From the NCBI RefSeq assembly GCF_021028955.1, contig NZ_JAIWPE010000036.1:1-39602 (forward strand): a stretch of DNA of 39,602 nt. The letters run 5' to 3'. Origin of the DNA: Salipaludibacillus sp. CUR1. GTDB taxonomy: Bacteria; Bacillota; Bacilli; Bacillales; Salisediminibacteriaceae. The number at the start of each line of letters is the position of its first letter. Within the stretch, counting starts at the first letter, position 1. Below the pieces are notes generated by a model. The model searched no databases and was not told the origin of the DNA. It saw only the letters and a list, made by a program, of their open reading frames with translations. Positions 1 through 8,178 of this stretch are shown in pieces. The translations under genes and the position numbers were made by a program.

Positions 1-110
1 AAAAGGGAACAAGGTCGTTATATGCCTCGTCCGCCTTTTTTTAAAATTAACCCAAAATATTGTTTACATATATTAACATTGGTGTATTTATTTTACTTAC
101 GTGCAATCGT

Positions 111-130
111 TATGGGTCTGTCCCCCCATA
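111..130. repeat. Degenerate copy of the GGGGTCWGACCCC palindrome
   Basis: The sequence contains GGGTCTGTCCCCCC flanked by TAT and ATA, so TATGGG can pair with CCCATA. It is the reverse-complement version of the ACAGA-centred copy at 1059-1095, so spoIIQ is bracketed by two copies in opposite orientation. Confidence 0.5.
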
Positions 131-203
131 AAAAATAAAATTTTCAAAATTATGTATATATTCTCGGCAATCTGATCAGAATGGTTGCTGAGGTGGTGAT
201 TAC

Positions 204-1040
204 ATGAATAATCATGAAGAAAACAAAGCTTCCAAATGGGAGCAAGTGCAGGCGAAAATGAAACGCCTGATGAAAAAGCGCTGGGCATTGCCAGCAGTGT
301 ATCTTACATTGTCCGCTGTAGTATTGTCGTCATTTTTGTGGATGACATCAACTGATGATCTCACAGATGAACAACGAGACTCTGAGTTTGATATAGAAGA
401 GTCCGCTGATGAGTCAACTGAAGGATTAAGTGATGTATCAGAATCCACAGAAGCAGATGAAGAAGAGGCGGTTCCAGCTGTCTCCCATGATGAGGTATTT
501 GAATTGCCTGTTGTGGACGAAAATGAAGTTGCAGTTGTAGGTATCTTTCATGACTTTGAAGCATCTGTAGAAGATCAGGAGCAAGCGTTCATTCGTTACA
601 ACAATTATTTCTACCAAAACCGGGGAATTGACCTGGCCAGAGACGATAATCAGCCATTTGATGTCAGCGCTGCAATGAGCGGTACTGTGGTGAAAGCTGA
701 AGAAGATGCTTTATTCGGACAGGTAGTCCATATCGAGCATGAAGAAGATATCCTTACTATTTACCAAAGCCTTGACGGTGTCACTGTTGAACCTGGGCAA
801 ACGGTAAAACAAGGCGATGTCATTGGCCAAGCCGGCAGAAACCTATATAACACAGATGCAGGTGTACATGCCCACTTTGAAATTAGAAAAGACAATGTAC
901 CAGTCAATCCACTTGATTACGTGGATCAGACACTAACCGCTTTACCGGATTTCACAGATGAAGAGCAGGATGAGCAGCAAGCCCCTGAAGAAGTTCCAGA
1001 ACCGGAAGAAGAAATCGAGCAAGAACGCGGAATGTCTTAA
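204..1040 (+). CDS. spoIIQ: SpoIIQ, forespore engulfment protein with degenerate LytM domain
   Basis: SpoIIQ is made in the forespore and binds SpoIIIAH from the mother cell across the two membranes, forming the feeding-tube channel and helping engulfment. The 278-residue product has one membrane segment near residues 30-47 (LPAVYLTLSAVVLSSFLWM), an acidic linker, and an M23/LytM-like domain near residues 145-245. The domain keeps the HAHFEIR motif, but the segment FDVSAAMSG has no HxxxD pair, so a metal ligand is missing as in B. subtilis SpoIIQ; it is probably structural, not enzymatic. The length matches the family (about 280 residues). The ATG follows GAGGTGG. The C-terminal tail is Glu/Pro-rich. 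The position just upstream of spoIIID and mbl supports the call. A perfect hairpin terminator follows. Confidence 0.93.
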   Translation: MNNHEENKASKWEQVQAKMKRLMKKRWALPAVYLTLSAVVLSSFLWMTSTDDLTDEQRDSEFDIEESADESTEGLSDVSESTEADEEEAVPAVSHDEVFELPVVDENEVAVVGIFHDFEASVEDQEQAFIRYNNYFYQNRGIDLARDDNQPFDVSAAMSGTVVKAEEDALFGQVVHIEHEEDILTIYQSLDGVTVEPGQTVKQGDVIGQAGRNLYNTDAGVHAHFEIRKDNVPVNPLDYVDQTLTALPDFTDEEQDEQQAPEEVPEPEEEIEQERGMS

Positions 1041-1058
1041 AAATAAGTAAATTAATAA

Positions 1059-1095
1059 GGAAAAAGCTGGGGGGACAGACCCCCCAGCTTTTTCC
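1059..1095. terminator. Perfect hairpin terminator downstream of spoIIQ (palindrome family copy)
   Basis: A 16-bp perfect stem, GGAAAAAGCTGGGGGG paired with its complement, surrounds the loop ACAGA and is followed by TTTTG. It ends spoIIQ transcription. The core belongs to the dispersed palindrome family seen elsewhere in this window, here in the ACAGA variant. Confidence 0.8.
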
Positions 1096-1364
1096 TTTTG
1101 TGCATTTTAGGCATATCTTCGCCATTCCTCTAATAAAATTTAACAAACCTTAATGCAACAAGAGAAGGTCGTTCAAAGAGGATGAGGGTGGCAGACGAGC
1201 GGTAGTGTGTAAAATAGGTAAAAGTCATTAGTCGATACAGAATGCACACTGTGTTTAGAACAGGGGCTGGTACTGGGGACTGAATGTTGCCGGCACCTCT
1301 GTTAACTCAGGCTGTCTTTTTCTTAGTCTTTTTGAACTCCAGAATGATAAGGGAGGCGAGAGAT
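1096..1364. other. Intergenic region upstream of spoIIID
   Basis: No supported gene lies here. An in-frame ATG at 1284 would extend spoIIID by 27 residues that have no counterpart in the family and lack a ribosome site. A sporulation (sigma-E) promoter is expected, but only a loose match around GATACAGAAT (near 1234-1243) was seen, so none is called. Confidence 0.4.
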
Positions 1365-1646
1365 GTGCACGATTACATCAAAGAGAGGACTATCAAGATA
1401 GGGAGGTACATCGTAGAGACAAGAAAAACAGTCCGGACCATAGCGAAAGAGTTTGGGGTCTCAAAGAGCACCGTTCATAAAGATTTAACGGAACGGCTGC
1501 CGGAAATAAATCCCGAACTTGCAAACGAAGTAAAGACCATTCTCGATTACCACAAATCGATCCGCCATCTGAGGGGTGGTGAAGCGACAAAAGTAAAGTA
1601 CAAACAATCTACTGAAAAGAGCCAGATGGCCGAAACCAAAGTATAA
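1365..1646 (+). CDS. spoIIID: SpoIIID, mother-cell transcription factor
   Basis: SpoIIID is a small DNA-binding protein that works with sigma-E in the mother cell during sporulation, switching genes on or off before sigma-K takes over. Starting at the GTG at 1365, directly after GGGAGGCGAG, gives 93 residues, exactly the family length. The helix-turn-helix is clear: TVRTIAKEFGVSKSTVHKDL at about residues 23-42, followed by the conserved LDYHKSIRHLRGGEATK. The upstream in-frame ATG at 1284 is rejected as the start. The C-terminal 15 residues are less conserved, as usual. It sits between spoIIQ and mbl as in other Bacillaceae. Confidence 0.95.
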   Translation: MHDYIKERTIKIGRYIVETRKTVRTIAKEFGVSKSTVHKDLTERLPEINPELANEVKTILDYHKSIRHLRGGEATKVKYKQSTEKSQMAETKV

Positions 1647-2445
1647 GCAGGCGTACAAAAGGGACAAATTTTGATGTATCGTGTATTGAAAATTTTTCTT
1701 CAGGGGGAAACCAGCATCAACTGACAAACGGGAGGAGTTAGTAAACAGAGATCTCATAACCTATTCAGTGGCACAAACAGAGCTTTCATAAACATTCAGA
1801 TGCGGCTAACTATGGATTAACAATCACAGTGGAAAATTCATAAAGCCAATGAATCTAACAGGCTGGTGCCTTTTTTTGGCCCCAGTCTTCATCTTTTTGA
1901 AAAAAATTAGCCGGAAACTGCGTTTACCAGTCTGGTTCCTTCCTTTCTGAAAAAAGCTTAGCAAGCCGGCTCAGTCCCGTTATTCGCTCTGCACTTACCA
2001 GAAGACAGCCCTATTAACGAAAGTTTTTTCGTCAGCTGCTTTCATTCCTTAAGAAAGAATCTTCTATAAAGGCTTACGGTAGCCTCTTAATGCCTGATAC
2101 GATCCTCACCTTTAAAAACTGTGTTTTAGCTGCCGGTAAGTGAAGAGACCGATGCATCCGCTATCAGCAGCGGGCTGGCCGAAACAAAGGTGCCGACTGC
2201 TAATAAGTTCGGCAATTTATGGAAAAGACTATGGCATACACCACCTATGACTCAAAGAAATGGCAAATTCTCCTCCTTTAAAACGACAATTTGTGATAAA
2301 ATATTATATTGGATGTAAAAACTATAAATGAAGTTCTTAAAAAGCAGGTCTTTTTGAGGCGTACATATATAGTAACGGGAGAAAGAAATCAGCGTTTTGC
2401 CGGGAAAGTCAGCCAAACTAAATTACTACTGGGAGGAAACAACGA
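1647..2445. other. About 800 bp without a recognisable gene between spoIIID and mbl
   Basis: All frames on both strands are broken by stops. A possible hairpin lies near 1861-1890 (GGCTGGTGCC, T-run, GGCCCCAGTC), which could end spoIIID transcription. The stretch 1900-2230 has mixed composition and may be decayed coding or insertion DNA, but no protein family could be recognised. Near 2294-2302 an extended -10 (TGATAAAAT) is a possible mbl promoter without a good -35. Confidence 0.5.
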
Positions 2446-3450
2446 ATGTTTGGAAGGGATATTGGAATTGATTTAGGGACAGCTAATATTTTGATACATG
2501 TCAAAGGAAGAGGCATCGTTTTGAACGAGCCTTCAGTAGTGGCGATTGAGTCGTCTACTAAAAAAGTCCTTGCTGTAGGCGAAGAAGCTTTCCAGATGGT
2601 AGGCAGAACGCCGGGTAACATTGTTGTCATCAGACCGTTAAAAGATGGCGTTATAGCAGACTTTGATACAACTGAATCCATGCTTAAACACTTTTTGGAG
2701 AAAATTCGTGTAAAAGGATGGTTTTCAAAACCTAGAATCCTCATTTGCTGCCCAACGAATATTACGTCAGTTGAGCAGAAAGCGATTCGTGAAGCAGCGG
2801 AAAAAAGCGGCGGAAAAAATATTTACCTTGAAGAAGAGCCTAAGGTGGCAGCTGTAGGGGCAGGAATGGATATTTACCAGCCAAGCGGGAATATGGTCGT
2901 GGATATCGGCGGAGGAACAACCGATGTTGCTGTCCTTTCGATGGGATCAGTTGTGACTGCAGAATCAATTAAAGTGGCCGGAGACCGGTTTGACAGCGAC
3001 ATTCTTCATTATATTAAAAAGAAGTACAAACTTCTTATCGGGGAGCGGACGGCAGAAGATATTAAAAAAGAAGTTGGCACGGTTTTTAAAGGGTCGAGAG
3101 ACGAGCAAATTGAGATCCGCGGACGTGATATGGTAAGCGGGCTCCCAAGAACCATCACTGTCACTTCTGAAGAAGTCCGCTCAGCGATGGAAGAATCAAT
3201 TACCCACATTGTCGTCTCTGCTAAAAACGTCCTTGAAAAGACTCCACCTGAATTATCGGCGGATATTATTGACCGCGGGATTATCATTACCGGAGGCGGA
3301 GCTTACTTGCACGGCATTGACCAGCTGCTTGCAGAAGAGCTGAAAGTCCCTGTATTCATAGCTGAAGAACCGATGGATTGTGTAGCTAACGGGACAGGTA
3401 TGCTTCTGGAGAATTTAGACCGGATAAACAGAAATAAAATAAAAGTCTAA
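2446..3450 (+). CDS. mbl: Mbl, MreB-like actin homologue for cell shape
   Basis: Mbl polymerises on the inner face of the membrane and guides lateral wall synthesis during elongation. The 334-residue protein matches the family length (333 in B. subtilis). Actin-fold motifs are visible: phosphate 1 DIGIDLGTANILIHVKGRG near residues 4-22, phosphate 2 VVDIGGGTTDVAVLSMG near residues 152-168, and the adenosine motif IITGGGAYLHGID near residues 280-292. The partner position downstream of spoIIID distinguishes Mbl from MreB, which normally lies with mreCD. The ATG follows GGGAGGAAAC. The next gene starts only after its own flagellar promoter, so mbl is probably a separate transcript. Confidence 0.95.
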   Translation: MFGRDIGIDLGTANILIHVKGRGIVLNEPSVVAIESSTKKVLAVGEEAFQMVGRTPGNIVVIRPLKDGVIADFDTTESMLKHFLEKIRVKGWFSKPRILICCPTNITSVEQKAIREAAEKSGGKNIYLEEEPKVAAVGAGMDIYQPSGNMVVDIGGGTTDVAVLSMGSVVTAESIKVAGDRFDSDILHYIKKKYKLLIGERTAEDIKKEVGTVFKGSRDEQIEIRGRDMVSGLPRTITVTSEEVRSAMEESITHIVVSAKNVLEKTPPELSADIIDRGIIITGGGAYLHGIDQLLAEELKVPVFIAEEPMDCVANGTGMLLENLDRINRNKIKV

Positions 3451-3476
3451 TAAACCAGCGAGTTCGTCTTTAACCT

Positions 3477-3503
3477 TAAAGGATTTTGAAGCCGGGCCGA
3501 TAT
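3477..3503 (+). promoter_or_regulatory. Sigma-D (flagellar/chemotaxis) promoter of flhO-flhP
   Basis: TAAA at 3477-3480, a 15-nt spacer and GCCGATAT at 3496-3503 match the sigma-D consensus exactly. It lies 52 nt upstream of the flhO start, which fits the known sigma-D control of flhO-flhP in B. subtilis. Confidence 0.88.
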
Positions 3504-3555
3504 AAGTAATAGAAAACTGCCTGAGAGCAGCTTCATAATCAAAGAGGTGAAAGAC

Positions 3556-4380
3556 ATGCTACGAGGATTGCACGCAGCGGGCGCAGGGATGATTGCGCAG
3601 CAGAGACGGCAGGAAATGCTGACTAATAACTTATCAAACGTGAATACGCCTGGCTTTAAAGCTGACCAGGCCTCCCTTCGCACGTTCCCGAATATGCTTA
3701 TCAGCGCAATGGGAACGGACCATGCAAGGTCGCACGGGACAAACAGAGTGGGAGAGCTGGCAACAGGCGTATATATGCAGGAGCAAACACCCAAGTTTAA
3801 TCAGGGCGATATGCAGGAGACAGGAAATAATACAGATATTGCTATTCTTCAGGGGCGCGTGCCGCAGGACGAAGAAACCGGCCAGAACGCTGTCCTTTTG
3901 TTCGAAACATTAAACAGTGACGGAGATCTGCGTTATACACGGAACGGAAGTTTAACAATCGACTCGGAAGGCTTCCTCACCAGTTCACAGGGATACTACA
4001 TACTGGCTGCTGATGGCGAACCTGTCAATGTGCAGAATGAAACGATTCGTGTGAACAGTGACGGCGAAATTTTTTCCGCAGAAGATGAACTTCTCGGCCA
4101 AATTAACGTAGCTGTGATCAGCGACCCTGAGCAGCTTGTAAAAGAAGGGAACGGTCTGCTGCGTTATGACGGCGAAAACGACACGCCGAGCGCAATAGAT
4201 AACGATGACGTGTCATACCAGCTTCAGCAAGGGTTCGTGGAGAAGTCCACTGTTGACGCATCACAGACGATGACTGAGATGATGTCGGCCCTCAGGTCGT
4301 TTGAAGCGAACCAGAAAGTGCTTCAGGCTTACGACCAGAGTATGGAGCGGGCAGTCAACGATATTGGAAGACTACGCTAA
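3556..4380 (+). CDS. flhO: FlhO, flagellar basal-body rod/hook protein (FlgF/FlgG family)
   Basis: A component of the distal flagellar rod, exported by the flagellar type III system. The 274-residue protein has the N-terminal rod domain (MLRGLHAAGAGMIAQQRRQ and LTNNLSNVNTPGFKAD, residues 1-37) and the C-terminal partner helix (SQTMTEMMSALRSFEANQKV) that together form the coiled rod core. A GTG at 3547 is in frame, but it lies inside the ribosome site AAAGAGGTG; the ATG at 3556 is correctly spaced and gives the family-typical MLRGL start. It is co-transcribed with flhP, 54 bp downstream, from the sigma-D promoter at 3477-3503. Confidence 0.92.
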   Translation: MLRGLHAAGAGMIAQQRRQEMLTNNLSNVNTPGFKADQASLRTFPNMLISAMGTDHARSHGTNRVGELATGVYMQEQTPKFNQGDMQETGNNTDIAILQGRVPQDEETGQNAVLLFETLNSDGDLRYTRNGSLTIDSEGFLTSSQGYYILAADGEPVNVQNETIRVNSDGEIFSAEDELLGQINVAVISDPEQLVKEGNGLLRYDGENDTPSAIDNDDVSYQLQQGFVEKSTVDASQTMTEMMSALRSFEANQKVLQAYDQSMERAVNDIGRLR

Positions 4381-4434
4381 TACAGCTGGCTGACAGCCTT
4401 AAGACGCGACCCTTTGAAAGCAGGTGAATAGATA

Positions 4435-5265
4435 ATGAATCAGTCAATGATTAATTCGGCAGTAACGATGGGACAGGTGCAGACGAAGCTTGACAGCATC
4501 GGGCATAATCTGGCCAACGCCAATACGACCGGCTATAAACGCCGTGATACAAACTTCGCAGATCTTCTCGTCCAGCAGGTGAACAATCAGCCGGTGATTT
4601 CCCAGGAAGCGGGCAGACAGACCCCGTATGGCATCCGTCGAGGTGCCGGGGCTGCAATAGCGCAGACGGCCATGCGTTTTCAGCAAGGGACGATGCAGGA
4701 GACCGGACGTCCCCTCGATGTGGCTCTCACTGAACCGGGTTATTTCTTTGAAATAGCAGAAACTGAAGACGGCGACCGCCGCTTCACACGGGATGGCGCC
4801 TTTTACTTAAGCCCTAATCCGGCGGCTCAAGGGGAGAACCATCTTGTCAATTCGGAAGGGGAGTTTGTCCTATCGTCGACAGGCGAACCGATAAGCGTGC
4901 CTTCCACTTATGAAGATTTGAGAATTAATGAAGCGGGAACGATTCAGATCACCCTTGAAGACGGCACGATTGAAGATGTGGCGGAGCTTCAAATAGTAAA
5001 CATTACTAAACCGCAGCTTTTAACCAGTATTGGCACCAACAGCTTTATTTTTCCCGACCTGGAAGCATTGGACGCAGATATTGGCGATGTTGTTGAAGAA
5101 GCAGCCGGAACAGAAATCATCAGCCAGTTCTCACTGGAAATGTCTAACGTGGACACTGGGAAAGAAATGGCAGATATGCTTGACGCCCAGCGATTTTACC
5201 AGTTCAACTCCCGCGCTATTGGCATTACTGACCAGATGATGGGGATTGTCACGAATCTCCGTTAG
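4435..5265 (+). CDS. flhP: FlhP, flagellar basal-body rod/hook protein (FlgF/FlgG family)
   Basis: Second rod/hook protein of the operon; its B. subtilis homologue is needed for hook assembly. The 276-residue protein shows the rod domain (MINSAVTMGQVQTKLDSIGH and NLANANTTGYKRRD, residues 5-42), the central FlgG-like stretch around TMQETGRPLDVALTEPGYFF, and the C-terminal domain (SNVDTGKEMADMLDAQRFYQ). The ATG follows GCAGGTGAATAG. No terminator was seen between flhP and the next gene, so flagellar transcripts may read through to the hairpin at 6309-6354. Confidence 0.92.
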   Translation: MNQSMINSAVTMGQVQTKLDSIGHNLANANTTGYKRRDTNFADLLVQQVNNQPVISQEAGRQTPYGIRRGAGAAIAQTAMRFQQGTMQETGRPLDVALTEPGYFFEIAETEDGDRRFTRDGAFYLSPNPAAQGENHLVNSEGEFVLSSTGEPISVPSTYEDLRINEAGTIQITLEDGTIEDVAELQIVNITKPQLLTSIGTNSFIFPDLEALDADIGDVVEEAAGTEIISQFSLEMSNVDTGKEMADMLDAQRFYQFNSRAIGITDQMMGIVTNLR

Positions 5266-5356
5266 GCGAAATGAAAGAGCAGTCCTATTTCTCATATGAC
5301 ACACTGTCACCAATCGTGTTATTATTGATTAACAAGGAATCGACGAGGAGCCAGAC

Positions 5357-6304
5357 ATGAGTGAAGACAAAGATCAAACCAGACAATCCGGTCCCGGCAA
5401 AGAACGTGAGTCTCATACTAAAGACGAGTCAACCGGCACCGGCAGCAGTCCAAACTCACAACAGAATACAGAAACGTCACATGAGTACATGAAACCCTTT
5501 ATTTCCAGAGAAAAATCGGGAGAAACGTCTGACAATGAGGATAATCCATCCCAGGACGTTCGTTCAGAGGAGGGTTCTGACTCAGATGAGGCCTCGGGTA
5601 CGGCTGGTGCAGACAGCGGAATATCCGGTGAAGCTTCCCGTGACGGGTCAGCCGGAGAAGAGGGAGAAGTCCCTCCCTCTGAGTCTGAAGAGACGCAAGA
5701 CCCGTTAGCCGGCACTCAGAACAGTTACAGTGAGAGCAGGGAACCCAAGGCAGCTTCGGCAGGGAATTCCGGAGTTTCTTCATCTGAAGCGAGCGAACCT
5801 GGCGAAGAAAATGAGGATGTATCTTCTTCAACAGGTGATGCTGCCGAAGGAAATGACGGTGTATCTTCTTCTGGCACAAGTGACTCTCAGGAAGGAAAGG
5901 CTGACGGCTATCCTTCTGTATCAAGTGAAGCTGAAGGCGGGGAAGAAACAGCGGAAGGGACGGATCCGTTAAGAGGCGTTGAAGAAGGTGCTGCAGCAAG
6001 TACGGCGACGGCCGGTGATACTTCTGAAGAGCCGGAAGAAGAACAAGAAGCCGAAGCCAGCAGAGCCGAAAAGAAACGGAAAGAACGGGAAGAAGGGACT
6101 TATAAAAGAGGCCGGGTCCGGTTATTTCCGATATGGCTCAGGCTTGTGTTATTAGTGCTTGCACTTGGTGTCAGTCTGGTGTTAGGTGCGATGATCGGCT
6201 TTTGGATTTTAGGGGATGGCGGCAACCCTATGGAAGTGTTTAATCCGCAAACATGGTTCCATATTTATGATATTATTTTCGAAGGAACAGAGAGCGGACG
6301 TTAA
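5357..6304 (+). CDS. EpuA-like single-pass membrane protein with long acidic N-terminal extension
   Basis: The last 65 residues match the EpuA family (often mislabelled DNA-directed RNA polymerase subunit beta): a basic segment KRKEREEGTYKRGRVRLFP, one membrane helix near residues 259-285 (LRLVLLVLALGVSLVLGAMI), then a short external tail with NPQTWFHIYDIIFEGTE. The family is usually under 100 residues. Here about 240 residues of Ser/Glu/Gly/Asp-rich, low-complexity and presumably disordered sequence precede it, probably on the cytoplasmic side. The function is not established. The position after flhP and before fabZ agrees with Bacillus synteny. The ATG follows GAGGAGCC. A hairpin terminator follows the stop. 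Confidence 0.75.
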   Translation: MSEDKDQTRQSGPGKERESHTKDESTGTGSSPNSQQNTETSHEYMKPFISREKSGETSDNEDNPSQDVRSEEGSDSDEASGTAGADSGISGEASRDGSAGEEGEVPPSESEETQDPLAGTQNSYSESREPKAASAGNSGVSSSEASEPGEENEDVSSSTGDAAEGNDGVSSSGTSDSQEGKADGYPSVSSEAEGGEETAEGTDPLRGVEEGAAASTATAGDTSEEPEEEQEAEASRAEKKRKEREEGTYKRGRVRLFPIWLRLVLLVLALGVSLVLGAMIGFWILGDGGNPMEVFNPQTWFHIYDIIFEGTESGR

Positions 6305-6308
6305 AGAG

Positions 6309-6354
6309 AAGGAGCTGCCCCCGAAAGGATAACTTTTAAGGGCAGCTCCTTTTT
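6309..6354 (+). terminator. Rho-independent terminator after the epuA-like gene
   Basis: AAGGAGCTGCCC at 6309-6320 pairs with GGGCAGCTCCTT at 6340-6351, followed by TTTTT. Confidence 0.88.
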
Positions 6355-6603
6355 GTGTTTTTTAAAGCAGTTTAGGGAGGGCGGCGCATAATGGCGGAGC
6401 TTTGGAGCGGGTGAATGGTTAGTATTGGGGCGGGCGCATGACACTTCAAATCTAAGCATATTTAATACATGGTTAGTTCCGCATTTAGGTAAACCTTACG
6501 TAAATAAAGACCGTGCAGAACGCCACTTGTACATAAAGGGAGAAAGACGTAAACTAAAGGGGAACAGATTTATCCCCTGTTATTATGAGGAGGTCACAAA
6601 CAC
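6355..6603. other. Intergenic region upstream of fabZ
   Basis: No supported gene. A 61-residue frame from a TTG at 6425 overlaps the fabZ start and has no ribosome site or family match. It must hold the fabZ promoter, but no good -35/-10 pair was found. Confidence 0.35.
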
Positions 6604-7038
6604 ATGCTGAACATTGAAGAAATTAAAGATATTATCCCTCACCGCTATCCATTTCTGCTTGTGGACAAGATTCTCGAAGTAGACGAAGGCAAAAAGGCTG
6701 TAGGCATTAAAAACGTCTCAGCTAATGAAGAGTTTTTTAACGGCCATTTCCCTGATTATGCGGTCATGCCGGGAGTCCTTATTATTGAAGCGCTTGCCCA
6801 GGTAGGGGCAGTAGCCATGCTGAAGAAAGAAGAAAACCGCGGCCGGCTCGCTTTTTTCGCAGGTATTGACGGCTGCCGATTTAAAGGGCAAGTCCGTCCG
6901 GGCGACCAGCTGCGTCTTGAAGTTGAAATGACAAGGCTGAGGGGAACGATCGGAAAAGGCAAAGCCATAGCGACGGTAGACGGCAAGAGTGTAGCCGAAG
7001 CGGAGCTTATGTTTGCTTTAGGCGATAAAAAAGAATAA
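6604..7038 (+). CDS. fabZ: FabZ, (3R)-hydroxyacyl-ACP dehydratase
   Basis: Removes water from beta-hydroxyacyl-ACP to give trans-2-enoyl-ACP in the type II fatty-acid elongation cycle, in the cytoplasm. The 144-residue hot-dog-fold protein has the opening [10 protein letters not shown] (residues 13-22) and the active-site region [20 protein letters not shown], holding the catalytic His (GHFP) and Glu (IIEAL). The length is typical (about 140). The ATG follows GAGGAGGTC. A strong terminator follows the stop. Its place downstream of the flagellar genes matches B. subtilis, where it is also called ywpB. Confidence 0.95.
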   Translation: MLNIEEIKDIIPHRYPFLLVDKILEVDEGKKAVGIKNVSANEEFFNGHFPDYAVMPGVLIIEALAQVGAVAMLKKEENRGRLAFFAGIDGCRFKGQVRPGDQLRLEVEMTRLRGTIGKGKAIATVDGKSVAEAELMFALGDKKE

Positions 7039-7050
7039 CAGAACAAAGAT

Positions 7051-7083
7051 CCCGCCGGGTATTTCCCTCCCGGCGGGTTTTTT
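7051..7083 (+). terminator. Rho-independent terminator of fabZ
   Basis: CCCGCCGGG at 7051-7059 pairs with CCCGGCGGG at 7069-7077 and is followed by six T. Confidence 0.92.
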
Positions 7084-7094
7084 AATGGAAAACC

Positions 7095-7115
7095 CTGGGG
7101 GGTCAGACCCCCCAG
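7095..7115. repeat. GGGGTCWGACCCC palindrome between fabZ and the LysR gene
   Basis: A perfect stem of CTGGGGGG with its complement around TCAGA lies between the convergent fabZ and LysR genes. Read on the minus strand it is followed by GGGTTTTCC, so it may end the LysR transcript. Confidence 0.7.
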
Positions 7116-7128
7116 AAAGATCCAATTA

Positions 7129-8010
7129 TTACAAATTCTTATATAACTCAGTTATGAACCGCTGGAGCACTGGAGTGATCGGGCGGTCTTTTCTGTATAT
7201 GAGAGTTATATAGCGATTTTTTTCAAGTTCCGGAACTTCTGCGGTCTTTACTCTCCCGGCTGTGGCCTCTTCTTCTACTGCTCTTTTAGATAAGATGGAT
7301 AATCCTGAGTTCAACATTACCATCCGTCTGATTGCCTCAATATTAGTCAGTTCCATTTTAATTGATAGCTGAAGATCTTTTTCTTTAAGCCACCTGTTAA
7401 TGACTTCTCTCGTTGAACCGCTCCGGTGGAGGATAAAAGGTTCAGAAACAAGATCATCGAGCCCTATCTCGTCTTTTTTGCCAAGGGGGTGGCTGAAAGG
7501 TATAACCAGGGCTAAATCATCTGCTACAAGCCTTCGTATTTCTAAAGCCTGATCTTCAAGCATCTGTTCTGAGACGATGCCAATGTCGAGCTGCTTTTCC
7601 TTAATAAGGTCAATGATCGTGGGAGTCGATGCGACTTGAACGTTTAATTGAATGTTCGGTTTTTCATTTGTAAATACACTGAAAACAGGCGGAAGGAGGT
7701 AGTTTGCCGGGATATGGCTGGCCCCTAAAAAGAGTTCACCCCTTGCGGAGGACTGGTAATCCCGCATGACCCGTTCTGTTTCATTAAAAAGACTAATAAT
7801 CTCTCCGGCATAATTATTAAGTGTTACCCCCGCTGCGGTAAGCTGAATGCTGTCCCGTACCCGTTCATACAACTTAACTCCAAGGTCAGACTCAAGTTTT
7901 TTTAAATGGAACGTAATGGTAGGCTGCTTTAAACCAAGTTCTTTTGCGACCCTGGTGACACTTCTCGACTTAGAAAACCTGTGAAAGATATCAAGCTGCT
8001 GCAGGTTCAT
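7129..8010 (-). CDS. LysR-type transcriptional regulator
   Basis: A 293-residue LysR-family regulator. The N-terminal winged helix-turn-helix is visible (MNLQQLDIFHRFSKSRSVTR then VAKELGLKQPTITFHLKKLE, residues 1-40), followed by a type 2 periplasmic-binding-fold effector domain from about residue 88 (ELFLGASHIPANYLLPPVFS). A GTG at 8022 is in frame, but it sits inside the ribosome site AAAGGTGGGG; the ATG at 8010 is properly spaced. It is divergent from the ABC importer, the classic LysR arrangement, so it probably controls that operon and itself; the effector is unknown. Inverted repeats in the shared intergenic region are candidate operators. Confidence 0.88.
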   Translation of the reverse strand: MNLQQLDIFHRFSKSRSVTRVAKELGLKQPTITFHLKKLESDLGVKLYERVRDSIQLTAAGVTLNNYAGEIISLFNETERVMRDYQSSARGELFLGASHIPANYLLPPVFSVFTNEKPNIQLNVQVASTPTIIDLIKEKQLDIGIVSEQMLEDQALEIRRLVADDLALVIPFSHPLGKKDEIGLDDLVSEPFILHRSGSTREVINRWLKEKDLQLSIKMELTNIEAIRRMVMLNSGLSILSKRAVEEEATAGRVKTAEVPELEKNRYITLIYRKDRPITPVLQRFITELYKNL

Positions 8011-8050
8011 TAAATTCCCCACCTTTTTTAGTGACTTACTTATAGAAATT

Positions 8051-8068
8051 ATCTATGCTCTCATAGAT
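8051..8068. promoter_or_regulatory. Inverted repeat, candidate LysR operator
   Basis: ATCTATG at 8051-8057 and CATAGAT at 8062-8068 form a perfect 7-bp inverted repeat with a 4-nt spacer, 41 bp upstream of the LysR start in the divergent region. Size and symmetry fit a LysR box, but binding is inferred. Confidence 0.55.
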
Positions 8069-8105
8069 TATACATTGAAATTATTGATTAAGGATTAAAA
8101 TGAGC

Positions 8106-8136
8106 TTAACAATAGCTTTACATTCGGCCTGTAAAG
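8106..8136 (+). promoter_or_regulatory. Possible sigma-A promoter overlapped by a second inverted repeat
   Basis: TTAACA at 8106-8111, an 18-nt spacer and TGTAAA at 8130-8135 form a moderate sigma-A promoter for the ABC operon. CTTTACA (8116-8122) and TGTAAAG (8130-8136) form a 7-bp inverted repeat over the spacer and -10, where a bound regulator could block or position polymerase. Confidence 0.4.
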
Positions 8137-8178
8137 TGTGAGTTGACATTGAAAGAATGGATGAAAGGAGAGTGGCAA

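Noticed and set aside
1284-1364. Longer SpoIIID start
   Set aside because: The added 27 residues have no family counterpart; the GTG at 1365 follows a strong ribosome site and gives the conserved 93-residue length.
6425-6610. 61-residue frame upstream of fabZ
   Set aside because: It starts with TTG without a ribosome site, overlaps the fabZ start and has no recognisable domain.
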